Positions 17,703 through 25,805 of a stretch of 64,000 nucleotides of DNA are shown here, piece after piece; within the stretch, counting starts at the first letter, position 1, and each line of letters begins with the position of its first letter. Position numbers and translations under genes: made by a program. A model generated the notes under the pieces. The model was not told the DNA's origin. It ran no database searches and saw only the letters and a list, made by a program, of their open reading frames with translations. The stretch covers positions 186,001-250,000 of the forward strand of contig UPZA01000002.1 of assembly GCA_900538575.1 (NCBI GenBank), read 5' to 3'. The stretch comes from an uncultured Ruminococcus sp. (GTDB lineage Bacteria; Bacillota; Clostridia; Oscillospirales; Ruminococcaceae).

Positions 17703-18287
17703 TTAACTCTTATATTCAATTATTCTTTTATACGGCTCACAGCAGGTCATAAGCTCAGACATCAAGCATACCCCATAAGCGCCGTTTTCTATCGGCTCAC
17801 GATAATTCTCAGCGCAAATACCCCCTATTGCAAATACCGGTATACTTACGCTTTTTACAACCTTCTTCAAAAAAGAAATCCCCCTTGGTTCAAGGTCCTT
17901 TTTACATTCTGTTTCATAAATATGTCCTGCGATAAGATAATCCGCTCCAAGTCTTTCCGCAGCTACAGCCTCTTCAGGAGAATGAACTGAAACTCCTACG
18001 CGCTCGAAACCGGACGGACGATCGTTTTTGCTTATATCCGAAATTGTCAGATGTACGTTTACAACTCCAAGCGCAGCGGCAGTACGGGGACGGTTAAGCG
18101 AAATAACGCGTCTATATTTATCATTGCCGGCTATAATTTCTTCGGCAAGCTTTAGATATTCATAATCTGTCAGATCCTTTTCACGCAATACTGCCACATA
18201 AGGCTCCGCGTCCATGATACTTCTTACCCGACTGACGAAATCGTCCCTGCAAAGCTTTCTGTTCGTAACAGCTATAACCATTATCAA
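17703..18287 (-). CDS. tenI: TenI-like thiazole tautomerase (ThiE/TenI family)
   Basis: A TIM-barrel protein of 194 residues in the ThiE/TenI family. Two features favour TenI, which isomerises the ThiG product to its aromatic tautomer. First, GVSVHS followed by AGHIYETECKKDLEPRG matches the TenI signature GH-x-F/Y-x-T-x-C-K. Second, the ND motif that binds magnesium in ThiE reads NR here (SLNRPRTAA) and VHLGQ-D reads VHLTISD. It is the last gene of the thi operon and overlaps thiH by ATGA. Automated annotation would probably call it thiamine phosphate synthase. Confidence 0.82.
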   Translation of the reverse strand: MIMVIAVTNRKLCRDDFVSRVRSIMDAEPYVAVLREKDLTDYEYLKLAEEIIAGNDKYRRVISLNRPRTAAALGVVNVHLTISDISKNDRPSGFERVGVSVHSPEEAVAAERLGADYLIAGHIYETECKKDLEPRGISFLKKVVKSVSIPVFAIGGICAENYREPIENGAYGVCLMSELMTCCEPYKRIIEYKS

Positions 18288-19444
18288 ACCCTCACATAGT
18301 CTGTAAATACAGGCTGAAGTCCCTTATCAAGCAATGCCTTTCTGACCTCTTCAACACTTCTGGGATCCGATATTTCAAACTGCTCGTCGCCCTTTTGTTC
18401 ATTATCTCCGTGTCCGCCTATTCCGACCTTCACTCCCGCAGATATTTTTGTAGCCGCCAATCCTGCCACATTATCTCTAAATCCCGCTCTCTCCCGTGTT
18501 GAAATAGTAATACCGGCATATGGCATAAAAATTCTGTAGGCCAGCATAACCTGCAATAGCTGAGTTTCATGAACATCGTTTGGATTATTGTCCGCATTGT
18601 TTATATACGGCCTCAGTCGAGGCAGAGAGTACGATATTTCCGCCCACGGATACTTTTTCTGAATAAAGAAAGCGTGGAGTCCCGCAGCATAAGCGTCCTT
18701 TCTGAAATCGCTCAGTCCAAGAAGAGAGCCGAAAGCCACGCCTCTCATTCCTCCCATCAGCGCACGCTCCTGCGAATTGAAACGGTAAGGAAAAACTCTC
18801 TTAGGTCCCCTGAGATGAACCTCCTCGTACTTTACGGTGTTATAGGTTTCCTGATAAACGCTGACAAAATCCGCGCCCGCCTTTCTGAGCACAGCATATT
18901 CATCGGAATTCATAGGATATACCTCGACCCCGATAGTAGAAAAATATTTTTTTGCAAGACTTACCGCTTCCGCGATATATTCCACCGGAGAAGCAGATTT
19001 TGATTCACCGGTAAGCAGAAGTATTTCTCTTAAACCGGTTTCAGAAATAGTTTTGTATTCTGACTCTATCTCGTCAATTGAAAGCTTTCCCCTCCGGATT
19101 TTATTAGAGCAGTTGAACCCGCAGTAAACGCAGTAATTTTCACAGTAATTTGCAATATAAAGCGGAGTAAACATACAAACTGTATTTCCAAAATGCTTTG
19201 CCGTTTCAATTTTAGCGCGCCGCGCCATTTTCTCCAGCAGCGGCTCGGCGGACGGAGAAAGCAGTACGGCCAGATCCTCCGCGCCGAGCGTTTCCTTATT
19301 CAAAACGTTTTTTACATCTATAGCGTTGTATCTGCGATAGTCATACTCGTCCGTCATTTTCAGAACCTTATTCATAATGGAGTGATCTGATTTTTCCATT
19401 CCCTCCATATATTCCATATGATCTGTATCCCGAATTTTTATCAT
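18284..19444 (-). CDS. thiH: 2-iminoacetate synthase ThiH
   Basis: Radical SAM tyrosine lyase that supplies dehydroglycine to ThiG in anaerobes. The 386 residues contain the cluster motif CENYCVYC (C-x3-C-x2-C) in ANYCENYCVYCGFNC, and LLLTGESKSASPVEYI for SAM. SYSLPRLRPYINN and TISTRERAGFRDN are family blocks. Its Shine-Dalgarno GGAGG is contained in the last codons of thiG. Using ThiH rather than the oxygen-dependent ThiO fits an anaerobic host. Confidence 0.96.
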   Translation of the reverse strand: MIKIRDTDHMEYMEGMEKSDHSIMNKVLKMTDEYDYRRYNAIDVKNVLNKETLGAEDLAVLLSPSAEPLLEKMARRAKIETAKHFGNTVCMFTPLYIANYCENYCVYCGFNCSNKIRRGKLSIDEIESEYKTISETGLREILLLTGESKSASPVEYIAEAVSLAKKYFSTIGVEVYPMNSDEYAVLRKAGADFVSVYQETYNTVKYEEVHLRGPKRVFPYRFNSQERALMGGMRGVAFGSLLGLSDFRKDAYAAGLHAFFIQKKYPWAEISYSLPRLRPYINNADNNPNDVHETQLLQVMLAYRIFMPYAGITISTRERAGFRDNVAGLAATKISAGVKVGIGGHGDNEQKGDEQFEISDPRSVEEVRKALLDKGLQPVFTDYVRV

Positions 19445-19448
19445 ATCT

Positions 19449-20219
19449 TCAATCCTCCAGAAAACCGGTCAGCGGACTTGACGCCTCGGCTTTATTATCC
19501 AGTACCCGTCCCGGTCCCGCAAGGTATGCGGCCCTTCCTGCCTCTATAGCGGCTTTAAACGCAGACGCCATCAGAGCTACGTTTCCGGCCGTCGCTATTG
19601 CAGTATTCGCCATAACAGCGGCACAGCCCATTTCCATTGCTTCGCATGCCTGAGAAGGTCTGCCGATTCCCGCGTCAACTATAATCGGAAGATTTATTTC
19701 ATTTATCAGTATTTTTATAAAATCTTTGGTCGCAAGTCCCTTATTGCTTCCTATCGGAGAAGCAAGCGGCATTACGGCGGCAGCTCCGGCTTCCGCCAGG
19801 GCTCTTGCCGCGTTAAGATCAGGGTACATATAGGGCATAACGATAAATCCTTCCTTTGCCAGCATTTCAGTAGCCCTGACAGTTTCAAAGTTATCCGGCA
19901 GAAGATATTTCGTATCCCTTATTACCTCAACCTTTACAAAATCGCCGCAGCCCAGTTCCCTGGCAAGACGCGCTATCTTAAGCGCTTCCTCAGCTGTTCT
20001 GGCTCCGCTGGTATTGGGAAGCAGGGTTATACCCTCGGGGATATAATCAACAATACTGTCGCTGCTTCCCGCGTCAGCGCGCCTAACCGCAATAGTTGCC
20101 ATTTCAACTCCGGCATTTTCAATAACCGACTTAGTCATATCCATAGAAAACTTGCCCGAACCAAGAATAAAACGCGAATTAAATTCATGTCCGCCTATAA
20201 TAAGCTTATCATTATTCAT
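19449..20219 (-). CDS. thiG: Thiazole synthase ThiG
   Basis: Condenses 1-deoxyxylulose 5-phosphate, dehydroglycine and ThiS thiocarboxylate into the thiazole phosphate. The 256-residue barrel opens with GGHEFNSRFILGSGKF. VKVEVIRDTKYLLPDN carries the candidate Schiff-base lysine region. PIIVDAGIGRPSQACEAMEMG and ANTAIATAGN are the phosphate-binding loops. It lies between thiF and thiH with spacers of 19 and 4 bases. Confidence 0.97.
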   Translation of the reverse strand: MNNDKLIIGGHEFNSRFILGSGKFSMDMTKSVIENAGVEMATIAVRRADAGSSDSIVDYIPEGITLLPNTSGARTAEEALKIARLARELGCGDFVKVEVIRDTKYLLPDNFETVRATEMLAKEGFIVMPYMYPDLNAARALAEAGAAAVMPLASPIGSNKGLATKDFIKILINEINLPIIVDAGIGRPSQACEAMEMGCAAVMANTAIATAGNVALMASAFKAAIEAGRAAYLAGPGRVLDNKAEASSPLTGFLED

Positions 20220-20238
20220 ATCAATTTCTCCTTATATT

Positions 20239-21042
20239 TCACGGCTCTTCAATTCCCATAATGAGCCTTAATATCATATTTGCCTGATGTCCCGCGCAGA
20301 CCGATACCCTCGGAGCCATAAGTCCGTTACCGGGCCGAGCCTCGCTTTCGCTGTCCCCGCATATATAAAGATTCCGCAATGCCTTAACGGTTTCAATTCT
20401 ATTTGAGCTTTCAAATCCAGCCATTCCTGATCCGCAGACAAGCTTTTTGTCAGGCAATTCAGTCAGAACTGTTTCTGCAAGCATAGCTTTTGCCTCAGGA
20501 TTATCAAAGGCTTCGCATATATAATCGCAGTCGTTTAATAGCTCCGCCAAATTTTCACGAGTTATTCTTGCATTTACGCCCTCGGCCTGAATAAACGGGT
20601 TTATTTCTCTAATCTGCTCATAAAGAGCGTCCGTTTTGAACATTCCCAGATGCCTTACATAATAATTTTGCCTGTTTAGGTTACTTGGCTCAACCACGTC
20701 AAAATCAATAAGCCTTAAAAATCCGATGCCCGTCCTTGCAAGCATTACCGCTATATTAGAGCCGAGTCCTCCGAGTCCGCATACCGCAACCCTTGCTTTC
20801 TTTACTCTTTCATGAACCTCCGGTGTATGCCTTGCCGCCATCATGCTTTCAAGCTCTTCATGCGGCGGCATAACGCCTTTTTTTATTATACCGATCGTAT
20901 CGCCGTCATGAATAACCATATCGTCATTTGTCTGAAATCCGTTTAAAATAGCAATGCAGTCAGGTGAAAATCTTACGTCCCTCAGCTCAAACAAGGTTTT
21001 TAAATCCGTGTATTCCGGCCTTCCGTTTAAAATAATCCTCAT
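20239..21042 (-). CDS. thiF: ThiS adenylyltransferase ThiF with N-terminal ThiS-like domain
   Basis: E1-like enzyme that adenylates the C-terminus of ThiS before sulfur transfer. The C-terminal 190 residues form the ThiF fold: nucleotide loop GLGGLGSN (89-96), DFDVVEPSNLNRQNY (113-127), and ADxx-type D/F region CEAFDNPEAKAML. The N-terminal 55 residues (MRIILNGRPE through HDGDTIGIIKKG) look like a second ThiS beta-grasp domain without the terminal Gly-Gly. The start at 21042 follows the thiS stop by one base, with GGAGG eight bases upstream lying in the glycine codons of thiS. No zinc CxxC pair is evident. Confidence 0.93.
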   Translation of the reverse strand: MRIILNGRPEYTDLKTLFELRDVRFSPDCIAILNGFQTNDDMVIHDGDTIGIIKKGVMPPHEELESMMAARHTPEVHERVKKARVAVCGLGGLGSNIAVMLARTGIGFLRLIDFDVVEPSNLNRQNYYVRHLGMFKTDALYEQIREINPFIQAEGVNARITRENLAELLNDCDYICEAFDNPEAKAMLAETVLTELPDKKLVCGSGMAGFESSNRIETVKALRNLYICGDSESEARPGNGLMAPRVSVCAGHQANMILRLIMGIEEP

Positions 21043-21043
21043 A

Positions 21044-21238
21044 TCAGCCGCCTCCGACAAAGCTTACAACCTCAAGACTGTCTTCATCGCATATTATCGT
21101 ATTGCCGTATTCTGCCTTAGGCACTATATTTCCGTTTTTCATAACGGCTATTTTTTTTATATCAAAACCTCTTTCCTCCATCAAAAGGTCCAATGCCACA
21201 GGCTTTTCAATCGATGTTTCCTTTCCGTTTATCTTCAT
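21044..21238 (-). CDS. thiS: Sulfur carrier protein ThiS
   Basis: A 64-residue beta-grasp protein ending VVSFVGGG; the terminal glycine is adenylated by ThiF and thiocarboxylated to give sulfur to ThiG. The ATG at 21238 (MKINGKETSIEK) has AAGGAGG seven bases upstream. The open frame continues 13 codons upstream but has no ribosome site there. First gene of the thi operon. Its tail has three glycines where many relatives have two. Confidence 0.94.
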   Translation of the reverse strand: MKINGKETSIEKPVALDLLMEERGFDIKKIAVMKNGNIVPKAEYGNTIICDEDSLEVVSFVGGG

Positions 21239-21274
21239 TTTTTCCTCCTTATAATAACTTTTTTTGAAAAAATG

Positions 21275-21311
21275 CAAAAAAAGGGCTGCACCCGCGGTGG
21301 TGCACCCCTTT
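21275..21311 (-). terminator. Leader terminator of the thi operon
   Basis: On the minus strand AAAGGGGTGCACC pairs GGTGCAGCCCTTT with one G-G mismatch around a short loop, followed by eight T. It begins about 30 bases after the predicted transcription start and ends about 35 bases before the thiS start codon, so it can only attenuate the thi operon. I find no TPP aptamer motifs (CTGAGA, ACCTGATC) in the leader. Confidence 0.8.
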
Positions 21312-21347
21312 CGTTCCGAAGATAAATTCTATAAAATTTACGATGTT

Positions 21348-21376
21348 ATTATACTACATTATTTTATGTTTGTCAA
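21348..21376 (-). promoter_or_regulatory. Sigma-A promoter of the thi operon
   Basis: Perfect TTGACA (21371-21376) and TATAAT (21348-21353) on the minus strand, spacer 17. Confidence 0.88.
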
Positions 21377-21455
21377 CTGTTTAATTCAGGAAATGAAAAT
21401 TCCGGCACAATATATTTGATTCAACTCACATCTACAAGTAAAAAAATATAAATTA

Positions 21456-21484
21456 TTGCATTTACCTCCGTGTTATGATATAAT
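21456..21484 (+). promoter_or_regulatory. Promoter of the ABC-F gene
   Basis: TTGCAT (21456-21461) and TATAAT (21479-21484), spacer 17. The start codon is only 35 bases downstream, so there is no room for an attenuating leader such as those of antibiotic-induced ABC-F genes. Confidence 0.78.
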
Positions 21485-21518
21485 TTAGACGATTGTTATA
21501 TGAACGGAGATCTTGAAA

Positions 21519-23453
21519 ATGCTTGTAAACTTAATAAATATAAATAAATTCTATAACGGAAAACAGATACTTAAAAACATAAATCTCTGTATTGACGAAA
21601 GAGACAGAATCGGACTCATAGGTATAAACGGCTGTGGAAAGACAACACTGCTGCGTATTCTGACCGGTAAAGAATTACCCGACAGGTCTACCGAAAAGGA
21701 CGGTATCGTATCCATGGCTTCCAAGACCTCTATAGGTTATCTGGAGCAGATGTCAGGTCTTGACGGGAAAAGCGCCGTCATAGAGGAAATGAAAGACGTA
21801 TTCAGCCATCTGGACTCCGTGCTTGAGCGCATGAAGCAGCTTGAGCTTCAAATGAAAAACGATGAGTTTATTTCCGAGGACGTTTCAGAGGAGTATTCAA
21901 AGCTTGCGGCATATTATGAGGCTAACGACGGTTATACCTCAGAGGTTAAAATCAAAACCGTTCTCAACGGAATGGGATTTTCAGAAAGCGATTACAACCG
22001 TGAAATAAGCAGTTTCAGCGGCGGAGAAAAAACTCGTCTTGCAATTGCCAAGCTTCTTCTCGAAGAACCAAATCTTCTTATTCTGGACGAGCCAACTAAC
22101 CATCTTGATTTCAAGACTATCCTATGGCTTGAGGACTATCTGAAGGATTACAAAGGAGCCTTGCTCATAGTTTCACATGACAGATATTTTCTCGATAGAA
22201 TTGTAACGTCTGTTTGCGAAATAGAAACGGGTATTCTTGCTCGTTATAAGGGAAATTATACAGCCTTTACCCGTCAGAAGAAGGAAAACGTCGCCAGACA
22301 AATGAAGGAATATGAAGCTCAGCAGAAGGAAATAGCCAAAATGGAGGACTTCATAGCAAAAAACAAAGTCAGGGCTTCTACGGCCAACAGCGCTAAAAGC
22401 AGAGAAAAAGCGCTTGAACGTATGGAGCTTATAGAAAAACCTATTTTTGCCGCAAACAACGCAAAAATACGCTTTGAATATGCCGTTACTCCGCCTTTTG
22501 ATATTCTAAGCGTAAAAGACGTAGATATTACTGTCGGTAACGGAGCTGATAAAAAGACTCTGGCCGAGCATATCAGCTTTGAGATCAAGCGGGGAGAAAA
22601 GCTGGGAATAATCGGCGATAATGGAATAGGTAAATCTACATTCCTGAAGATAATACAGGGCATGCTTTCCCATTCCGGCAGAATAAGATGGGCGTCAAAT
22701 GTCAGAATTTCATATTTTGAACAGGAAAGCGCCAATCTTGATCCTTATAATACGGTCATGGACGAACTTCACAGACACTATCCCATACTTACAGACCTTG
22801 ATATACGTTCCTTGCTGGGAAGGGTAGGTATAACGGGAGAAAACGTATTCAAGGAAACCGGAGTTATCAGCGGAGGCGAGAGAGCCAAGGTATGCTTTGC
22901 TTTGATGACGCTTGAAAAAGGAAACGTTTTAATTCTCGACGAGCCGACCAATCATCTTGATCTTGACGCCAAGGAAGCGATTGAACATGCCCTTGACGAA
23001 TTTGACGGAACAGTCATCTTCGTATCGCATGACAGATACCTTTTAAATAAAATTGCCGGAAAAATCCTTGAAATAAAAAGCGGAGGCGCCGAATTATTTA
23101 ACGGAGGTTTTGATTATTATCTTGATATATCAAATAAACGCCGTTTGGCTAAGCAGCAGCTATCGGACGAAGAAAAATCACGAAAAGCGGCAGAGCTTGC
23201 CGCTGAAAAAAATATCAAAGCATATAAATCCAAGGAACAGCGAAGTATAGAGGCAAAGAAAAGAAACAGAATAAAGGAGCTTGAGGAGAGCATAGAAAAT
23301 ATTCAAAAAGAGCTTGACGCTTTGCAAGCTGAAATAACCTTTGAGGAGGTATATTCAGACTTTGAGCTTATGAGTAGCAAATGCAGTATGATTGACGAGC
23401 TGAAAAAAAAGGCTGACGAAATGTTCGATGAAATTGTGGAGCTAAGCGAATGA
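21519..23453 (+). CDS. ABC-F family ribosome-associated ATPase
   Basis: Twin-ATPase protein without membrane segments; ABC-F members bind the ribosomal E site and relieve stalling or protect from antibiotics. Domain 1 has GINGCGKTT, SFSGGEKTRLAIAK and LLILDEPTNHLD. An ABC_tran_Xtn linker with MKEYEAQQKEIAKMEDFI-type helix follows. Domain 2 has GDNGIGKST, VISGGERAK and VLILDEPTNHLD. A C-terminal charged coiled coil (about 555-640) ends it, as in Uup and YfmR relatives. The ATG at 21519 has CGGAGA eight bases upstream. I cannot assign a subfamily or a resistance role. Confidence 0.94.
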   Translation: MLVNLININKFYNGKQILKNINLCIDERDRIGLIGINGCGKTTLLRILTGKELPDRSTEKDGIVSMASKTSIGYLEQMSGLDGKSAVIEEMKDVFSHLDSVLERMKQLELQMKNDEFISEDVSEEYSKLAAYYEANDGYTSEVKIKTVLNGMGFSESDYNREISSFSGGEKTRLAIAKLLLEEPNLLILDEPTNHLDFKTILWLEDYLKDYKGALLIVSHDRYFLDRIVTSVCEIETGILARYKGNYTAFTRQKKENVARQMKEYEAQQKEIAKMEDFIAKNKVRASTANSAKSREKALERMELIEKPIFAANNAKIRFEYAVTPPFDILSVKDVDITVGNGADKKTLAEHISFEIKRGEKLGIIGDNGIGKSTFLKIIQGMLSHSGRIRWASNVRISYFEQESANLDPYNTVMDELHRHYPILTDLDIRSLLGRVGITGENVFKETGVISGGERAKVCFALMTLEKGNVLILDEPTNHLDLDAKEAIEHALDEFDGTVIFVSHDRYLLNKIAGKILEIKSGGAELFNGGFDYYLDISNKRRLAKQQLSDEEKSRKAAELAAEKNIKAYKSKEQRSIEAKKRNRIKELEESIENIQKELDALQAEITFEEVYSDFELMSSKCSMIDELKKKADEMFDEIVELSE

Positions 23454-23566
23454 TACTAATCGGTCTTTAATTCAGAAACCACTCCCTTCAAAGCATAAAA
23501 AGTCGGGAGAAAACATTTTTTTAATGCTATAATACAGTCACAGTCAAGGATAAGGATGGTGCTGAC

Positions 23567-24409
23567 ATGACAAGCTGGTCAGAGGGAATTCAAAGCGCTA
23601 TTAGCTATATTGAAGATAATATCACTGAAAGATTAGCAATAAGCGATATAGCGGCAAAAGCGTATGTATCAGAATATCACTTTCAAAGAATCTTCCGTAT
23701 TCTGTGCGGTTTTACCGTGGGTGAATATATAAGAAACCGTCGGCTTACCATAGCGGCTCAGGAGCTTTCCTCAACGGACTCTAAAGTTATTGACATCGCT
23801 TTAAAATACGGCTATGACTCTCCCGACAGCTTTGCCAGAGCGTTTGTCAGGTTTCACGGCGTATCCCCCTCGGCTGCAAAGGAAAAAGGAGCAAAACTTA
23901 ACTCGTTCGCTCCTTTAAGAATTAAATTAACATTGGAGGGCGGTTCTATGATAGAATACAGAATTGTTGAAAAGGCGGCTTTTACAATTATGGGTAAAGC
24001 CAAAAGGTTCAGTTTTGAAAACAGCTACAAAGAAATACCTAAGTACTGGGACGAACACATGAAAAGCGGCGAAAATAATATAGTATGCGGAATGTACGGA
24101 ATTTGCTTTGACGGCGACAAGGAAGGCTTCGAATATCTTATAGCCGATAACTATATTCCTTGGAATGAAGTACCGGACGGTTATGTAACAAGAACTATCC
24201 CGCAAGGTACTTGGGCGGTATTTCCATGCAGAGGCGAGCTTCCTGACGCGCTTCAGAAAGTAAATACAAAAATCTGGAACGAATGGCTGCCAAACTGTAA
24301 AAATTATAAGCTTGCAGGAAATTACAATATTGAAATGTATACTCCCCCCTGTGAGAATCCCAAAGATACTTACAGCGAAATTTGGGTGCCTGTGGAAAAA
24401 ATAAAATAA
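23567..24409 (+). CDS. AraC-family regulator with C-terminal GyrI-like effector domain
   Basis: A 280-residue transcription factor. The N-terminal two-helix-turn-helix AraC domain (about 8-105) has AYVSEYHFQRIFRILCGFTVG and DIALKYGYDSPDSFARAFVRFHGVSP. The C-terminal domain (about 125-280) has the GyrI/Rob-like form EYRIVEKAAFTIMGKAKRF and ends EIYTPP-type strand and EIWVPVEK. This architecture, DNA-binding first and small-molecule-binding second, is typical of multidrug-sensing regulators. It follows the ABC-F gene by 113 bases with its own probable -10 (TATAAT near 23529) and ends at a strong terminator. Confidence 0.92.
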   Translation: MTSWSEGIQSAISYIEDNITERLAISDIAAKAYVSEYHFQRIFRILCGFTVGEYIRNRRLTIAAQELSSTDSKVIDIALKYGYDSPDSFARAFVRFHGVSPSAAKEKGAKLNSFAPLRIKLTLEGGSMIEYRIVEKAAFTIMGKAKRFSFENSYKEIPKYWDEHMKSGENNIVCGMYGICFDGDKEGFEYLIADNYIPWNEVPDGYVTRTIPQGTWAVFPCRGELPDALQKVNTKIWNEWLPNCKNYKLAGNYNIEMYTPPCENPKDTYSEIWVPVEKIK

Positions 24410-24441
24410 AAAAAGGAATCGGTTAAACCGATTCCTTTTTT
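24405..24441. terminator. Bidirectional terminator
   Basis: A near-perfect 15-base-pair stem (AAAAAGGAATCGGTT with AACCGATTCCTTTTT) with almost no loop, between two converging genes. Confidence 0.88.
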
Positions 24442-24443
24442 GT

Positions 24444-24953
24444 CTACTTAAATCCAAGTCTTATAGGAGTTTTATCGAGCATAAAGGCAGCAACGCAAAA
24501 CAGCGCGCCTGACGCCGCCCCCTGTATAATATTTGCCGGTACCGTATTAAAAAACTGTGCGGCAGGATTTCCATATAATATAACTGCTGCGGCATAATAC
24601 CCTACAACGGTAACTATGCATGATACGGCAGACGCTGTTACCGTCTTAAAACAAAGCATTTTTTCGTGCTTACCCAATACATAAAAGCATAAAGCATTAA
24701 GCGATTTTATTACAAGCGTAGGTATAATATAAATTGGATAACCTGAAATCAGGTCCGCCATAGCGCCGCCTATTCCCGCCGCCGCTACACCGTAAGGCAA
24801 AGGAAGAATACAGGCCGCTATATAAATTATACTGTCGCCTATGTGGATATATCCGTTAGCAGCCGGAATATGTAGAATAAAAGCAGTAGTAACACATATC
24901 ATAGCGGCAAATAAACCGGTAAAAACTAATTTTCCTAATTTTTTGCTGTTCAT
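24444..24953 (-). CDS. ECF transporter S component, vitamin B6 or HMP type
   Basis: A 169-residue integral membrane protein with five or six hydrophobic helices. It begins KKLGKLVFTGLFAAMICVTT and has IPAANGYIHIGDSIIYIAACILP with GIGGAMADLISGYPIYI, the substrate-binding core of small ECF S components. It lies 21 bases after a pyridoxal-type kinase, which suggests uptake of a pyridoxine-like or hydroxymethylpyrimidine vitamer. The energising EcfAA'T module is not in the window, as usual for shared group II systems. Confidence 0.82.
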   Translation of the reverse strand: MNSKKLGKLVFTGLFAAMICVTTAFILHIPAANGYIHIGDSIIYIAACILPLPYGVAAAGIGGAMADLISGYPIYIIPTLVIKSLNALCFYVLGKHEKMLCFKTVTASAVSCIVTVVGYYAAAVILYGNPAAQFFNTVPANIIQGAASGALFCVAAFMLDKTPIRLGFK

Positions 24954-24974
24954 ATTTAAAAGCTCTCCTAAAAA

Positions 24975-25805
24975 TCATCTGAAATAACTGCTTAAATAGT
25001 GAAGAATAGGTTCAAAAACCACGCCCTCCTGTAAAGGAGCGCCTGCCGTTACCGTATACTCTATTGATTTGGAAATAAAATCCCCCGCAATTTGCACTGC
25101 TTCGGCAAGAGGTTTTCCTTTAAGCAAAAAAGCCGTAACCACCGACGCAAAAATATCTCCGGTACCGGAATATATCCTTGATTCCCTATGAACATAATCA
25201 AAATAGAATTCGTTTGAATCATAGGTCATATTAACGATATTTTCAGCTCTTGCAATTCCGGTCAGAACTATGCGGCCGACGCCCATATCCTCAAGACGAT
25301 ACGCCAGCTCCTTTGCAAAGCTGTCCGAAATTTCTTCTCCCGAATATTCGGCTCCTGTGAGAAAGCATGCCTCCGTAATATTAGGAGTTATCAAGTCTGC
25401 ACAGGCGGCAAGCTTCTTCATCCGACGGTGCATTTCACTTGTATAGGTTGAATACAGCCTGCCACCGTCCCCCATAACCGGATCAATTATAACATTTATA
25501 TCCGGATTTTTTTTCTTTCGGTTTAAAATAAATTCCTCAACAATTCTTATCTGATCGGACGAGCCTAAGAATCCGCTATATATCCCATCAAATTCAAGCT
25601 TATCCCAATCCCGAAGATAAGGCGTCATAGACGACGTCATATCCTTGAAATAAAATGACGGAAAGCCGGTATGCTTTGACAATACAGCCGTCGGAACAGG
25701 ACAGGCCTGTACTCCTGCAGCCGGCAGAACCGCCAGAGCCGTGGTAAGAGAGCACCTTCCGAATCCCGATATATCGTTTATGCAAGCTGCTCTGGGTATT
25801 CTCAT
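24975..25805 (-). CDS. Pyridoxal/pyridoxamine kinase (PdxY-like, PfkB/ribokinase fold)
   Basis: Phosphorylates B6 vitamers, or hydroxymethylpyrimidine as an alternative. The 276 residues begin MRIPRAACINDISGFGRCS, with the PfkB family ends VIIDPVMGDGGRLY, LITPNITEACFLTG and the anion-hole YSGTGDIFAS. The ATG at 25805 overlaps the rsmI stop by ATGA and has GGAGG upstream. The open frame runs 29 codons further into rsmI without a ribosome site. The downstream ECF S component supports a salvage role. PdxY, PdxK and ThiD are hard to tell apart by eye. Confidence 0.9.
   Translation of the reverse strand: MRIPRAACINDISGFGRCSLTTALAVLPAAGVQACPVPTAVLSKHTGFPSFYFKDMTSSMTPYLRDWDKLEFDGIYSGFLGSSDQIRIVEEFILNRKKKNPDINVIIDPVMGDGGRLYSTYTSEMHRRMKKLAACADLITPNITEACFLTGAEYSGEEISDSFAKELAYRLEDMGVGRIVLTGIARAENIVNMTYDSNEFYFDYVHRESRIYSGTGDIFASVVTAFLLKGKPLAEAVQIAGDFISKSIEYTVTAGAPLQEGVVFEPILHYLSSYFR

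Noticed and set aside
21239..21347. TPP riboswitch before thiS
   Set aside because: GGGGTGC and the operon content invite the call, but the aptamer motifs are missing and the predicted leader is too short. I list only the terminator.
22319..22735. Open frame of 138 codons antisense to the ABC-F gene
   Set aside because: It lies wholly inside a well-supported gene, has no ribosome site and reads as serine/leucine-rich antisense of the coding strand.
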